From assembly GCA_964504335.1 (NCBI GenBank), contig CAZDET010000044.1:1-43238 (forward strand): 43,238 bases of DNA, in the 5' to 3' direction. How positions within the stretch are numbered: position 1 is the stretch's first letter; each line of letters opens with the position of its first letter. The stretch is from CAZDET01 sp964504335 (GTDB lineage Bacteria; Bacteroidota; Bacteroidia; Chitinophagales; Saprospiraceae). The position numbers and the translations under genes were made by a program. The notes below the pieces were generated by a model. The model did not search any database, was not told the DNA's origin, and saw only the letters and a program-made list of their open reading frames with translations. This document shows positions 14,638-22,008 of the stretch, piece after piece.

Positions 14638-16581
14638 ATGAAGCTTTCGGTCATCATTGTTAATTACAACGTTCGTTATTTCCTCGAGCAGTGCCTCGTG
14701 TCCGTACTCCGTGCCACTGAGCGGTTGGAGGCGGAGGTGTTTGTCGTGGATAATAATTCCTCCGATGCCTCCGTGGAGATGGTTCGAAGCCGTTTCCCAA
14801 CCGTGCACCTGATTGCTAACACCGATAATCCCGGCTTCTCGAAAGCCAATAACCAGGCCTTGGAGCAGGCCCGGGGGGAGTACGTACTGTTGCTCAATCC
14901 CGACACTATCGTTGGGGAAGCCTGCTTTGAAGATTGTGTGCGCTTCATGGATGCACATCCGAACGCGGCGGGTCTGGGGGCGCGCATGATCGACGGGAGT
15001 GGCACTTTTTTGCCCGAGAGCAAGCGAGGGTTTCCTACGCCCTGGGTCGCCTTTGCCAAATCCTTCGGGTTGGCCCGGCTTTTTCCCCGCAGTCGGTTGT
15101 TCAACCGCTATCATCTCGGTTTTCTCTCAGAACACCACACCCAGGAAGTGGAAGTACTGGCCGGTGCCTTCATGTGGATGCGGCGCAGCGCCTTGGAGCA
15201 GGTGGGCTGGCTGGACGAGGCCTTTTTTATGTATGGCGAAGACATCGATCTGAGCTACCGCCTCGTGCAGGCGGGATTTGAGAACTACTATTTTCCCCAG
15301 GCGACCATCATTCATTACAAAGGCGAAAGCACTAAGAAGGGGAGCCTCAACTACGTTCGCACGTTTTACCAGGCGATGATCATTTTTGCCCGCAAGCATT
15401 TCCAGGGGCGGGGCGCTACTTTTTTCATTGGTATCCTCCAACTGGCCATTTATTTTCGCGCCGGCATGAGCCTGCTGCGCACGTTGGTCAGGCGGGTGGC
15501 ACTTCCGTTGCTCGATGCAGGGCTGATTTACGGCGGGCTGGTGGTGCTGAAAAACTTTTGGGCTAATTATCACTTCCAAGACCCGGATTATTATCCGGAC
15601 GACATTCTGTATCTCAATTTTCCACTGTACTGCTTGCTCTGGATCGGGGGGATTTACCTGAGTGGAGGCTATTACCGACCCCTGAGTAGCCGGCGGGCGT
15701 TGCGGGGACTCATTCTGAGTACGCTGCTTCTCACGGCGCTCTACGGGTTGCTGCCCGAAACCTACCGCGCAAGTCGGGCGTTGCTGATCCTCGGATTCGG
15801 ATGGGCGCTGGCCACTACGCTCTGTACTCGTTGGATACTGCACTACCTGGCGTTTGGTCGCAAAACCCTGGATCGATCTTACGAACGCCGGCTGATGCTG
15901 GTCGGAAGTTCCGGAGAAGAAGAACGCGCCCTGCGCCTCTTGCGGCGCGCCGAAGTCCGGTTCAACTACCTGGGCAGGGTAGGGCCGGGAAAGGGCCAAT
16001 CCCTCGGCTCCGAGTCGGATTTACCGGAGCTCATCGGCATCTACCGCGCCGAAGAGCTGATCTTTTGCGCCCGCGATCTATCATTTACCCAAATTATCGA
16101 GTGGATGCAGCAGTTAGGGCAGCGCTTCCAGTTTCGGATCCTGCCGCCCGCAAGCGACAGTATCATCGGTAGCCCTTCCAAAAATGAGGCGGGCGACCTC
16201 TACACCTTAGACATCCGATACGCCCTGCAAACGGAACTCAAACGACGGGAGAAGCGCCTGCTCGATGTGGCGCTTGTCTTACTGTTGTTCCTCACCTGGC
16301 CCCTGCAGGTATTTTTCGTGCGGCGTCCTCTGGGAATTTGGCGCAACGCCTGGGCGGTGCTGACGGGCCAACTCAGTTGGGTGGGATATGCACCGGTAGA
16401 CAACCCCTCCAGCTCCCTTCCGGCCATCCGCAGCGGGCTATTCAGCCCCGCCGATCGGCTCCTGTCCATCGAATTGGATGAAACGACCCTGCACCGGCTG
16501 AACTACTTTTACGCGAAAGATTACAGCGTACTGAGCGACCTGGAAATTATCATCAAAAAATGGAGTAGTCTGGGCAAATAA
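14638..16581 (+). CDS. GT2 glycosyltransferase fused to degenerate polyprenyl-phosphate sugar transferase
   Basis: This 647-residue protein joins two parts. Residues 1 to about 290 are a family 2 glycosyltransferase of the rhamnosyltransferase/WbbL type: SVIIVNYN, VVDNNSSDAS, LLNPDT as the nucleotide-sugar/metal motif, LAGAFMWMRRSAL, and DEAFFMYGEDIDLSYRL with the catalytic acidic residues. The rest has several membrane segments (about 335-410), a Rossmann-like cytoplasmic part (from RRLMLVGSSGEEERAL) and an end beginning KRREKRLLDVALVLLLFL. This mimics the WcaJ/WbaP phosphoglycosyl transferase layout, but the catalytic block (FRTM...DE-type sequence) is absent and the C-terminal part is shortened to about 110 residues; only LSWVGYAP recalls SLVGPRP. 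It probably assembles surface polysaccharide with the second half non-catalytic. Confidence 0.85.
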   Translation: MKLSVIIVNYNVRYFLEQCLVSVLRATERLEAEVFVVDNNSSDASVEMVRSRFPTVHLIANTDNPGFSKANNQALEQARGEYVLLLNPDTIVGEACFEDCVRFMDAHPNAAGLGARMIDGSGTFLPESKRGFPTPWVAFAKSFGLARLFPRSRLFNRYHLGFLSEHHTQEVEVLAGAFMWMRRSALEQVGWLDEAFFMYGEDIDLSYRLVQAGFENYYFPQATIIHYKGESTKKGSLNYVRTFYQAMIIFARKHFQGRGATFFIGILQLAIYFRAGMSLLRTLVRRVALPLLDAGLIYGGLVVLKNFWANYHFQDPDYYPDDILYLNFPLYCLLWIGGIYLSGGYYRPLSSRRALRGLILSTLLLTALYGLLPETYRASRALLILGFGWALATTLCTRWILHYLAFGRKTLDRSYERRLMLVGSSGEEERALRLLRRAEVRFNYLGRVGPGKGQSLGSESDLPELIGIYRAEELIFCARDLSFTQIIEWMQQLGQRFQFRILPPASDSIIGSPSKNEAGDLYTLDIRYALQTELKRREKRLLDVALVLLLFLTWPLQVFFVRRPLGIWRNAWAVLTGQLSWVGYAPVDNPSSSLPAIRSGLFSPADRLLSIELDETTLHRLNYFYAKDYSVLSDLEIIIKKWSSLGK

Positions 16582-16775
16582 TCACTTTATGTGAACATTT
16601 TAGGCACTATGGGGTTATACTAGCGAACATCTACAATAACACACTAAAACGATAATCCCATTCCAAACAATAGCTTCGGAATAATTACAAAACCTAGCAA
16701 ACACAAAACCTACGATCCCTGACCAGCCCCATTAGTAAATCCAAATAACCCGGAGCAACACAACACACCAAACCC
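16582..16775 (+). other. C/A-rich, G-poor transcribed tail before the terminator
   Basis: This interval of about 194 bases has no reading frame. Its right half is strikingly poor in G on the + strand (for example AACACAACACACCAAACCC) and so should stay unstructured as RNA. It ends at a clean intrinsic terminator. It is either a long 3' untranslated region of the GT2 gene or a small RNA with its own promoter, which I could not find. Confidence 0.4.
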
Positions 16776-16817
16776 AAACGGCGGAAATAGCAAATGCTAC
16801 CCTTTCGCCGTTTTTTT
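16776..16817 (+). terminator. Intrinsic terminator after the GT2 gene
   Basis: AAACGGCG pairs with CGCCGTTT, with an inner TAGC/GCTA hairpin, followed by a run of seven Ts on the + strand. It stands between the GT2 gene and the convergent murB gene and works best in the + direction. Confidence 0.82.
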
Positions 16818-16821
16818 ATGC

Positions 16822-17847
16822 CTAGATGGGAAGAATGCGAACCTCTCGCTCTAGTTGGACCCCGTAGCGGTCGGCTACAGACGCGGCGACCTTATGGCTG
16901 AATGCTAAGATGCTTTCTCCCGTAGCTCCTCCGAAGTTGACGATTACCAAGGCCTGTTGCGCATAGCAACCAATGGCTCCTTCCCTGAAACCCTTCCAGC
17001 CGCACCGATCGATCAGATATCCGGCTGCCAACTTGTAGGTGCCATCCGGTTGTGGGTAGGCTGGTAGTGCGGGGTCGGTTGCTTTTAGCGTATCGTGTTG
17101 CTCGGCGGAAACGATGGGATTTTTGAAAAACGACCCGGCATTGCCAAATTGTCGCCAATCGGGTAGTTTCGATTGGCGAATGGCGATGACTGCCCTGGCG
17201 ATAGCCGTCGGACTTGGCGGGGTAGTACCCAGATACTGGCGGATCGCCCCGTAGGAAGTATTGAGGTGATAATTAGCTTGCCGGAGCCAGAGAAAAACCT
17301 TGGTGATGCAGAAGCGATGCTGCTGACCGGGTTGCTTGAACAAGCTGTCGCGGTAGCCGAACCGGCAATCTGCGGCGCTCATTTCGTGGATTATATCGGT
17401 TTGCCATTCCAGGGCCTCCAGATGATCGAATACGTCGGCTAATTCGACCCCGTAGGCACCGATATTCTGAACGGGAGCCGCCCCGACGGTACCGGGAATC
17501 AGGGCGAGGTTTTCTACACCGCCAAAGCCCTGTTCTAGAGCCCAAAGTACGAATTGGTGCCAATTGACTCCTCCGCCCACCTCTACCAATACGGAATCGC
17601 CCTGCCGCTCCCGGATGTGGATGCCGCCGATGCGGTTGATGCAGGTGAGCCCTTCGATGGGCGCACGCAGGAGTACATTACTGCCGCCACCCAGCAGCAA
17701 TTCCGGAGGATTTCCGTATCGGTGGATCAGCTCGCGTAGGCCGTCTACGGTTTGGAATTCCGCCAGGAGTGCACTATTCACATCGATACCAAAGGTATTG
17801 TAGGCTTGCAAACTTTGGTTCGACAAAAGAAGGGCGGGTTGTGTCAT
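16822..17847 (-). CDS. murB: UDP-N-acetylenolpyruvoylglucosamine reductase
   Basis: MurB is the FAD enzyme that reduces UDP-GlcNAc-enolpyruvate to UDP-N-acetylmuramate with NADPH, the second committed step of peptidoglycan precursor synthesis in the cytoplasm. At 341 residues it is the longer type I form, like that of E. coli. The FAD domain shows LLLGGGSNVLL and LIPGTVGAAPVQNIGAYG. The catalytic residues are in place: Arg of FGYRDSLF, Ser239 in GNAGSFFKNP and the C-terminal Glu of LEREVRILPI. It is the last gene of a three-gene minus-strand run, 6 bases after the small membrane protein gene. Confidence 0.96.
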   Translation of the reverse strand: MTQPALLLSNQSLQAYNTFGIDVNSALLAEFQTVDGLRELIHRYGNPPELLLGGGSNVLLRAPIEGLTCINRIGGIHIRERQGDSVLVEVGGGVNWHQFVLWALEQGFGGVENLALIPGTVGAAPVQNIGAYGVELADVFDHLEALEWQTDIIHEMSAADCRFGYRDSLFKQPGQQHRFCITKVFLWLRQANYHLNTSYGAIRQYLGTTPPSPTAIARAVIAIRQSKLPDWRQFGNAGSFFKNPIVSAEQHDTLKATDPALPAYPQPDGTYKLAAGYLIDRCGWKGFREGAIGCYAQQALVIVNFGGATGESILAFSHKVAASVADRYGVQLEREVRILPI

Positions 17848-17853
17848 AAATAC

Positions 17854-18372
17854 TTACGGAATCACTAAATCAAATCCCCAGAACCCGCGCTCCAGGCGCA
17901 GCTCGGCAGTACTGCCTTCCTCCGCGCCCGCGAAGAGCGGCTGCTCCACACTTACTCGGTAGAGGCGATTGTCGAGGTAAAAGTAACTAAAGTAGGAAGA
18001 GGGCTGAACCCTTTTGCCGGAAACCACTCCCGTGCGGCTGGTGTAGCGCGGGTCTTCGCGCAGGAATTCAACCGGTACGCGCTCGGTGGTGAAGCTGAGC
18101 CACCGATTGCTCAAGCTGAGCAGTAGCGGGCCGAGGGCCAGGCTGAGCAGCGAAACCCCCAGTACGATTCGCACCCGCCCCTCCCAGTTGTCGGGAAGGC
18201 GCTTGCGTAGGAGCAAGAGCGCAAAAATAGCCAGTCCTACGCCGGTGAGCAGCCCGGTTAGCAGGAGACTACTGCGGTCGAGGTATCGATTCCAGTACTG
18301 TATTTCGAATGCGTACAGGGTAATGAAGCCAAAAAAGGCAATTGAACCGATGGCGATGTTCCATTTTTCCAT
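17854..18372 (-). CDS. Small membrane protein, unknown function
   Basis: This 172-residue protein has three predicted transmembrane helices: about 5-24, 34-55 (SLLLTGLLTGVGLAIFALLL) and 68-88. A soluble C-terminal domain of about 80 residues follows, with YTSRTGVVSGKRVQPSSYF and YRVSVEQPLF, probably beta-rich. I do not recognise a family. It lies 6 bases after the ABC exporter gene and 6 bases before murB, so it is translated from the same message. The location suggests an envelope role. Confidence 0.75.
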   Translation of the reverse strand: MEKWNIAIGSIAFFGFITLYAFEIQYWNRYLDRSSLLLTGLLTGVGLAIFALLLLRKRLPDNWEGRVRIVLGVSLLSLALGPLLLSLSNRWLSFTTERVPVEFLREDPRYTSRTGVVSGKRVQPSSYFSYFYLDNRLYRVSVEQPLFAGAEEGSTAELRLERGFWGFDLVIP

Positions 18373-18378
18373 ACCGGC

Positions 18379-20181
18379 TTATTCTACCAGATCAAACTGC
18401 AGTTTGGCGAGGCTGTTGTAGGTGCCGTTCGGAATGCTGGACAACTCGGCGTGTGTTCCTTCCTCCACGATCCGCCCCTGATCCATGACGTAGATTCGAT
18501 CCACATCCCGAATGGTTGCCAGTCGGTGAGCAATGACGATGCTGGTGCGGTTTTCCATGAGTTTGTTGAGTGCATCCTGCACTACTTTTTCCGATTCGGC
18601 GTCGAGGCTGGAGGTGGCTTCGTCGAGCAGCAGGATGGCCGGGTCTTTGAGAATGGCCCGGGCGATGGCAATGCGCTGGCGTTGCCCGCCGGACAATTTG
18701 ATGCCGCGTTCGCCGACAATGGTTTCCAAGCCCTCCGGAAAGGATTGGATAAACTCCCAGGCATTGGCCTGACGGGCTGCTGCTTCCACTTCGGCGGGCG
18801 TGGCATCGGGGCGGCCGTAGAGAATATTTTCTCCGATAGTGCCGCCGAAAAGCAGCACTTCTTGTGGCACGACGGCCAAATTCTGGCGATAGGAGTTGAT
18901 ATCGTAACTGGATTGCGGGGCTCCATCTACCAGAAGATTCCCGGCACTTGGCTGGTAGAAGCGGAGCAGCAGCTTCATGATGGTGGATTTTCCACTGCCG
19001 CTGGCACCCACCAGGGCGATCCGCTCTCCTGGTTGGATGTGGATGTTGATGCCTTTAAGCACTGGCACATCGGGTCGGGTCGGGTAGGCAAATTGAATAT
19101 CTTCGAGGTCGATTGCTCCGGCGAAGCGCCGGTTAGTAGGCTCATGGCTGGTTTTCAACTCTTGCTCCACCTCCATGTCGAGGATATCCTGGATGCGATC
19201 CGTAGCGCCGACGGCCGCTACGATTTCGGTGTAGAAATTACCCAGGCTGGCAATGGCTCCGCCAATGATGGTGGTAAAAATAACCAGGTTGACCAGGTCG
19301 CCGGAGGGCAGATCGCCGCTTTGGACCATCAGCGCTGCCCGCCACATGATAAAGAACAGCGACCCCATCATCACGAGTATGATGAAGGCCGCAAATCCAC
19401 CGCGTACGCGGGCGGCTTTTAGAGAAATGAGTACGGTTTCCTCGAGGTTTTTGCGAAAGCGACCAATCTCAAACCACTCGTTGGTGTAGGCCTTCACCGT
19501 CTGAATCGATTGCATCGTTTCTTCCACCACCACATTGGTATTGGCTAGATACTCCTGGCGCTCTTTCGTCAGGCGCCGTACGTAGCGGCCGAAAAACATG
19601 GCCGAAATGATCACTACCGGAAAGGTTGCCAGCATCAGTAACGCCAGGCGCGGCATGGCGACCAAAATGTAGATCACGCCTCCGACCAGAAGAATGATTT
19701 GACGCAGAAATTCCCCCAGCGTAACCGAAACCGTACTTTGGATGCGCGTAATGTCGTTGGAGATGCGGCTCGTGATTTCACCCACGCGATTTTCCTCGAA
19801 AAAGGGAACCCCCAGGCTGAGGAGTTTCTGATAGAACTCTTCCCGCAGCAATTGCATACTGCGCTCACTGACCAGCGTCATTAGTACCGTTCGAATGTAG
19901 GATAGCAAGGCCATAAGTGCCAGCAGAACAACGAGGATACCGAATAATCCATTGAGGCTCACCCCATATTCCGATTCGCCGTTGATAATCTTAAACCACT
20001 CACCCGGAATTTGCATAATGGCGAGAAACAGCAGACTACTGAACATAACGGCCAGCATACTCGCCAGAAAAGACCATTTATAGGGTAGCACATAGCTGAA
20101 AATGCGCAGCGACCGCCTCAATTGATCAAGGGACAACTTCGGACGCTCGTTCACCGAATTCGGTGCGGTAGTATTTGCCAT
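18379..20181 (-). CDS. ABC exporter, fused permease and ATPase (MsbA-like)
   Basis: The ATG at 20181 (MANTTAPNSVNERPKL) gives 600 residues, the normal size of a half-transporter; the longer frame adds an unlikely 31-residue lead. Residues 30 to about 330 hold six transmembrane helices of the type I exporter fold, with the coupling region GEITSRISNDITRIQS. The ATPase domain shows Walker A GASGSGKST (Lys398), a Q-loop (VPQEVLLFGGTI), the signature LSGGQRQR, Walker B AILLLDEATSSLD and the H-loop IVIAHRLATI. It should act as a homodimer in the inner membrane, exporting lipid or a hydrophobic substrate; MsbA-like lipid A flipping is possible but not proven. It leads the operon with the small membrane protein and murB. 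Confidence 0.95.
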   Translation of the reverse strand: MANTTAPNSVNERPKLSLDQLRRSLRIFSYVLPYKWSFLASMLAVMFSSLLFLAIMQIPGEWFKIINGESEYGVSLNGLFGILVVLLALMALLSYIRTVLMTLVSERSMQLLREEFYQKLLSLGVPFFEENRVGEITSRISNDITRIQSTVSVTLGEFLRQIILLVGGVIYILVAMPRLALLMLATFPVVIISAMFFGRYVRRLTKERQEYLANTNVVVEETMQSIQTVKAYTNEWFEIGRFRKNLEETVLISLKAARVRGGFAAFIILVMMGSLFFIMWRAALMVQSGDLPSGDLVNLVIFTTIIGGAIASLGNFYTEIVAAVGATDRIQDILDMEVEQELKTSHEPTNRRFAGAIDLEDIQFAYPTRPDVPVLKGINIHIQPGERIALVGASGSGKSTIMKLLLRFYQPSAGNLLVDGAPQSSYDINSYRQNLAVVPQEVLLFGGTIGENILYGRPDATPAEVEAAARQANAWEFIQSFPEGLETIVGERGIKLSGGQRQRIAIARAILKDPAILLLDEATSSLDAESEKVVQDALNKLMENRTSIVIAHRLATIRDVDRIYVMDQGRIVEEGTHAELSSIPNGTYNSLAKLQFDLVE

Positions 20182-20514
20182 AAACGAAGTGTTGGAAAGG
20201 AAACAGCTCGGAAAATGACTGGTTGCACGCACTTCGGGCAGGTTGCCCAATTGCGTACATCCTAACCCTGGCATGACAATATAGCACCGGAGTACATTTT
20301 TTGGAAAAGATATCCGGACATTTCCCGAACTTGTTCCCGAAGACCGTATCTTTAGAATCCGACCTCGTCACTTCAAACGTGTTCCCCTCTCAGCCGATTT
20401 TAACTCAGCGCCGGGGACCTACTACTCTGAAGGAAGTGTACGCCGTTCCGATTATCGGGTGCCACATCCACTGACTTCCCATTCCGATTTTTCCTTAAAC
20501 GGTAAACTCTAGTT
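20182..20514. other. Divergent intergenic region between the ABC exporter and OM barrel genes
   Basis: These 333 bases separate the exporter (minus) from the barrel gene (plus). A near-match to the -7 element, TATCTTTA at 20347-20354 (+ strand), could serve the barrel gene with a leader of about 150 bases. On the minus strand, TATATTGT near 20276-20283 is a weaker candidate for the exporter. I see no RNA gene or repeat here. Confidence 0.4.
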
Positions 20515-21357
20515 ATGACGAAGCAATCTATCTCCTTATTGGCTGCCTTAATGGTATTTAGTACCTGCCTGCTCACCGCACAGCGATTTGATATCGGACT
20601 GCTAGGCGGTATTTCCGCCTACAGCGGGGATCTTTCACGAAGTGAATTTCAGGTTAATTACGTAGATGTCAACCCCGTTGGTGGAGCTTATGTCCGGCTC
20701 GGGGTGAGTGAGGATATTTCGCTAAGACTCAGCTTTGCCCTCACCAAAGTAGAGGCCCAGGATGGTATCTCTAACGATGTACAAAACCGGGGCTTCAATT
20801 TCCGCTCCAACATCACCGAGTTGATCCTGGTGGGAGAGTACGATTTCTTCAAGCTAGGCACTCCGGGGCGGTTTGTCGTGTCGCCATCCGTCTTTATCGG
20901 CTTCGGAATTTTCAATTACAATCCCGAAGGATTCATCGACGGCCAGTGGATTGAGCTGCAGCCGATTGGTACCGAAGGTCAGGGATTGCCCAATCCCAAT
21001 TACGATTCGCCCTACAGCCTCACCCAAGCGGTGTTACCCATTGGAGGCGGGCTCAAATTCTGGCTTGGAGAAGACGTGATGATCGGTCTGGAATTGGGGG
21101 GACGCCGGACGTTTTCCGACTACCTCGACGACATCTCGGGCACGAGGGTCAACTACCTGGATGTCCTGCAAGGAAATGGCCTGTTGGCGGCCCGGCTGAG
21201 CAATCCGTCCATTACTAATCCTACCGAAACCGAGTCGTTGGATTACCGCCGCGGAGGCCCCCGAACGGATTGGTACTACGTTACAGGAATTTCGTTCAGC
21301 TTGCGGCTAGGAACGGCCTTCAAGCGCCCGGGAAAGACGAGTTGTACTACCTGGTAG
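20515..21357 (+). CDS. DUF6089 family outer-membrane beta-barrel protein
   Basis: This 280-residue protein has a signal peptide (1-22, MTKQSISLLAALMVFSTCLL then TA) and then alternating amphipathic strands of a small outer-membrane barrel. It opens FDIGLLGGISAYSGDLS and contains RSNITELILVGEYDFF, PSVFIGFGIFNYNPEG, QPIGTEGQGLPNPNY and LELGGRRTFSDYLDDISG, the block pattern of DUF6089 proteins in Bacteroidota. A role as a structural or pore protein is inferred. The end (TSCTTW) is not the usual aromatic-ended final strand, which instead falls at SFSLRLGTAF, so about ten residues trail past it. Confidence 0.85.
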   Translation: MTKQSISLLAALMVFSTCLLTAQRFDIGLLGGISAYSGDLSRSEFQVNYVDVNPVGGAYVRLGVSEDISLRLSFALTKVEAQDGISNDVQNRGFNFRSNITELILVGEYDFFKLGTPGRFVVSPSVFIGFGIFNYNPEGFIDGQWIELQPIGTEGQGLPNPNYDSPYSLTQAVLPIGGGLKFWLGEDVMIGLELGGRRTFSDYLDDISGTRVNYLDVLQGNGLLAARLSNPSITNPTETESLDYRRGGPRTDWYYVTGISFSLRLGTAFKRPGKTSCTTW

Positions 21358-21494
21358 GCCACTTATTCCCGTACCTCTGAGGAAGATTGGCATATGTTTT
21401 AAATTTATTTCAGAAATTATTAACATAAGTGGGGTTTTTCGTAAACCCTAGGTTAACTTTACAGTGTTCTAGATATCGACTTTCATTGAGCGTT

Positions 21495-21929
21495 ATGAGA
21501 CGAATACTGGTTGTCTGCACCGCCAATTCATGCCGATCACAAATGGCTGAAGCCTATTTGCGCTTCTTTGCCGGACATTACGCCGAAATCTTCAGTGGAG
21601 GAATTCGCCCTACGGAGGTGCATCCATTGACCATTCAGGTGATGCAGGAAGACAATATCGATTTGAGTGCGGCAACTGCCAAGCCGCTTACCATGTACAG
21701 TGGCCAGCAGTTTGACTATGTTCTCACCGTCTGCGACGATGCTCAAGCCAATTTATCTCCTTTCCTTTTTTCCGCTGAGCACATCCACATACCGGTTTGC
21801 GATCCGGCGAGTGTAGAGGGGGAGCATTCGTACCAGCTAGAGGCATTTCGCAACTGCCGCGAAGAAATCAAGCGGTCGATGTTGCGTTTTATCGGGCAGA
21901 ATTTGTTGCTTCAGGAAGCAGTTGGGTAA
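21495..21929 (+). CDS. Low-molecular-weight phosphatase/ArsC-like protein
   Basis: The ATG at 21495 starts directly before the P-loop, as in the family; the longer frame adds 22 unsupported residues. The 144-residue protein has the C-x5-R-S loop CTANSCRS (Cys8, Arg14), near-identical to thioredoxin-coupled arsenate reductases, and a matching FSGGIRPTEVHPLTIQVM helix. YVLTVCDDAQAN carries the Cys equivalent to Cys82 of the S. aureus ArsC, but the resolving Cys (Cys89; family C-P) is replaced within ANLSPF. A further Cys occurs in PVCDPAS. It may therefore be a protein tyrosine phosphatase-like enzyme or a reductase using another thiol. It is a single-gene unit ending in a strong terminator. 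Confidence 0.85.
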   Translation: MRRILVVCTANSCRSQMAEAYLRFFAGHYAEIFSGGIRPTEVHPLTIQVMQEDNIDLSAATAKPLTMYSGQQFDYVLTVCDDAQANLSPFLFSAEHIHIPVCDPASVEGEHSYQLEAFRNCREEIKRSMLRFIGQNLLLQEAVG

Positions 21930-21945
21930 GGAGGCTGCACTACTC

Positions 21946-21988
21946 AAAAAAAGCGCCCGTTGGAAAATCATCCAACGGGCGCTTTTTG
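21946..21988. terminator. Strong bidirectional intrinsic terminator
   Basis: AAAAAGCGCCCGTTGGA (21948-21964) pairs perfectly with TCCAACGGGCGCTTTTT (21971-21987) around a six-base loop. T-runs on both strands make it work for the ArsC-like gene (+) and the large TonB receptor gene (-). Confidence 0.95.
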
Positions 21989-22008
21989 TATGGCCTGCTA
22001 TCGATCAA

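Noticed and set aside
18451..19422. 323-codon open frame opposite the ABC exporter
   Set aside because: It mirrors the ATPase and transmembrane region and has no family features; it is a shadow of the exporter gene.
21432..21448. GGGTTT/AAACCC hairpin as a terminator after the DUF6089 gene
   Set aside because: Only six base pairs, mostly A-T on one side, and no T-run follows.
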